A stretch of 7,824 nucleotides of DNA from Maribacter sp. (GTDB lineage Bacteria; Bacteroidota; Bacteroidia; Flavobacteriales; Flavobacteriaceae), in the NCBI GenBank assembly GCA_013001935.1, contig JABDKZ010000185.1, positions 1 through 7,824 of the forward strand, read 5' to 3'. The position numbers were made by a program, and so were the translations under genes. Below the pieces are notes generated by a model. That model did not search any database. It had not been told where the DNA came from and saw only the letters and a list, made by a program, of their open reading frames with translations. Shown one piece after another: positions 6,413 to 7,824 of this stretch; within the stretch, counting starts at the first letter, position 1, and the number at the start of each line of letters is the position of its first letter.

Positions 6413-7824
6413 CTACATTGGTGCAAGTAATACCTCATCAAAGTCAATATTGTCTATAGGTTCTAATAATTCGTGTTCGTGATTCCAAGTGATACGTCTT
6501 CCCAATTTGTAGGAAAGACCAGCCATATGTGACGAGATGGCCTCTTCAAAACCTTCTTTGATACCGCAACTTACGCTTCCGCCATTTCGTGCGCAGCTCA
6601 ACCATTCACGCATGTGCAGAAATGTAGAATCTACACGCGCTCCGTTAATGTATGTCCACATAAGGCCTTTATCGGCAAAATACTGTGAGGTCGCCGATGC
6701 TACGGCATCTGGGGTAGAGGCTCCCGGATTGTATTGGTAAATAGGTACTCCAGGGTTCATTGTCTTTGCTTCAACCATATCAGCATATCGTGTAGAACCC
6801 CCATCGGGCCAAATCGTTAATCGGTTACCAAGTTCCATGGTGCCGTCATGACCCATAAGATACGTAGGACGGCTGAATCCGTTTCCCAAAGTAGCACTAT
6901 AGGCAAAGGTCATTCCTTTTTCCTTACCCTTCTTTTGACTGCCTCCCGTACTAAAATTGGGATACTCCATATTCACATTCAAGACATCGGGAACATTTCG
7001 TCCATCCCTATGGGTATAAATACCCCCGGAGGTCATTACTGAATCCGGAATTCCCATATTTAAAACGCAGTTCAGACGATCATAATCATGGGAGAGAAGA
7101 TCACCCGAAAGTCCGGACCCATAAGCCCACCATTTACGCCATCTAAAGAAAAAGTTTTTATTAAAAGGTACTTTGGGCGCAGATCCCAGGAACAATTCCC
7201 AATCAATGGTCTGCGGACTCGCATCAGGGTGAATGTCATACGTCCAGGCGCCATTGTCATCATTCCGGTTGGTATTTGTTTGTATGAGCGATACATGCCC
7301 AATCGTTCCTTTTTGGATAATGTCCTTGGCCGTTTGAAAGCTCATGGTCTGCCTATGCTGGTGCCCTACCTGAAATACGGCTTTGGAATTACGCGCTGCT
7401 TCACGCAGTCTGTAGGTTTCCTCAACCGTATGTGTCATGGGTTTCTCAAGATACACATGAATGTTGTTTTCCAATGCATCGATTGCCATAGGCGCATGCC
7501 AATGATCGGGAGTAGCTATGACGACAGCATCGACTTTCCCAGAACGAATCATTTCTTGATGGGTACGAAATCGTTCTATTTTGTTATCGTCGGTGTTGAA
7601 GGAATTTAGGGCCCTATTGGCACGATAGTCAAAAATATCGCAGATTCCGGTTAGCTTAACATTGAGCTTGTCCTGGGCCTCAAAATCGGCCAAGGCAGAG
7701 TGCTTGGGTATCTCTTGCGCCGCTAATCGCATTTCCTCCTTCCATTCCTTGGTGGCAAAACCCAGGGCACGACAGAGTTGCTCGCCACGAATTCCAAAAC
7801 CTATAATCCCAATACGAATAGGAT
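6413..7824 (-). CDS. Gfo/Idh/MocA-family NAD(P)-dependent oxidoreductase, 5' end outside the window
   Basis: Predicted NAD(P)-dependent dehydrogenase acting on a sugar, cyclitol or related compound; the substrate cannot be named. At least 469 residues are visible. The frame stays open past the ATG at 7732 to the window edge, and that upstream part encodes the Rossmann loop IGIIGFGIRGEQL, so 7732 is not the real start. Further family signatures are ICDIF (end of the second strand), VVIATPDHWHAPMA, the EKP motif in YLEKPMTH, which carries the family's conserved Lys, and LLSHDYDRLN with the conserved His-Asp of the substrate site. Between the Rossmann loop and ICDIF there is an insert of about 30 residues (KEWKEEMRLAAQEIPKH and onwards), longer than in the simplest members. 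Secreted members often carry a Tat signal, but this part lies outside the window. The TAG at 6413-6415 is followed by a strong terminator, so it is the last gene of its transcript. Confidence 0.9.
   Translation of the reverse strand, partial: PIRIGIIGFGIRGEQLCRALGFATKEWKEEMRLAAQEIPKHSALADFEAQDKLNVKLTGICDIFDYRANRALNSFNTDDNKIERFRTHQEMIRSGKVDAVVIATPDHWHAPMAIDALENNIHVYLEKPMTHTVEETYRLREAARNSKAVFQVGHQHRQTMSFQTAKDIIQKGTIGHVSLIQTNTNRNDDNGAWTYDIHPDASPQTIDWELFLGSAPKVPFNKNFFFRWRKWWAYGSGLSGDLLSHDYDRLNCVLNMGIPDSVMTSGGIYTHRDGRNVPDVLNVNMEYPNFSTGGSQKKGKEKGMTFAYSATLGNGFSRPTYLMGHDGTMELGNRLTIWPDGGSTRYADMVEAKTMNPGVPIYQYNPGASTPDAVASATSQYFADKGLMWTYINGARVDSTFLHMREWLSCARNGGSVSCGIKEGFEEAISSHMAGLSYKLGRRITWNHEHELLEPIDNIDFDEVLLAPM

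Noticed and set aside
7088..7609. Plus-strand 173-residue open frame inside the oxidoreductase gene
   Set aside because: It lies wholly opposite a clear Gfo/Idh/MocA coding sequence, and its translation resembles no protein family.

Overview
The window looks like chromosomal DNA of a marine-type member of the Flavobacteriaceae (phylum Bacteroidota). The DNA is A+T-rich, start codons lack clear Shine-Dalgarno sequences, and one gene is preceded by a TAnnTTTG-type -7 box as used by the Bacteroidota sigma factor. The proteins are also typical of the group: a TonB with the YPxxAxExGIQG C-terminal signature and a conserved Cys pair, a short lipoprotein signal, and an HD-PycTM (DUF5706) fusion. The genus cannot be fixed from this sequence. 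There are no rRNA or tRNA genes, transposases, CRISPR arrays or phage genes.

Layout, left to right. (1) 5-586, minus: a calcineurin-like phosphoesterase lipoprotein that stops at an in-frame TAA after 193 residues, before the C-terminal metal-binding motifs; it is probably a truncated or broken gene. (2) 642-1838, plus: an HD-domain phosphohydrolase fused through a lysine-rich linker to a membrane PycTM domain, the effector domain known from Pycsar anti-phage systems. (3) 1857-4229, minus: a 790-residue protein with a central GAF sensor domain and long flanking regions of unknown function. (4) 4376-5278, plus: a complete calcineurin-like metallophosphoesterase with a tryptophan-rich insert. 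(5) 5322-6050, minus: TonB, the energy transducer for outer-membrane receptors. (6) 6051-6340: non-coding, followed by a strong intrinsic terminator at 6341-6373. (7) 6413-7824, minus: a Gfo/Idh/MocA-family NAD(P)-dependent oxidoreductase whose 5' end lies beyond the window.

The first five genes alternate in strand, giving divergent pairs (1/2 and 3/4) and convergent pairs (2/3 and 4/5). A terminator separates TonB from the oxidoreductase. No two genes clearly form an operon, so functional links between them are inference only. The most interesting gene is the HD-PycTM fusion: a predicted nucleotide phosphohydrolase joined to a membrane effector domain, with no cyclase gene beside it. A GAF protein and two calcineurin-like phosphoesterases lie nearby, but the gene orientations argue against a single co-transcribed system.
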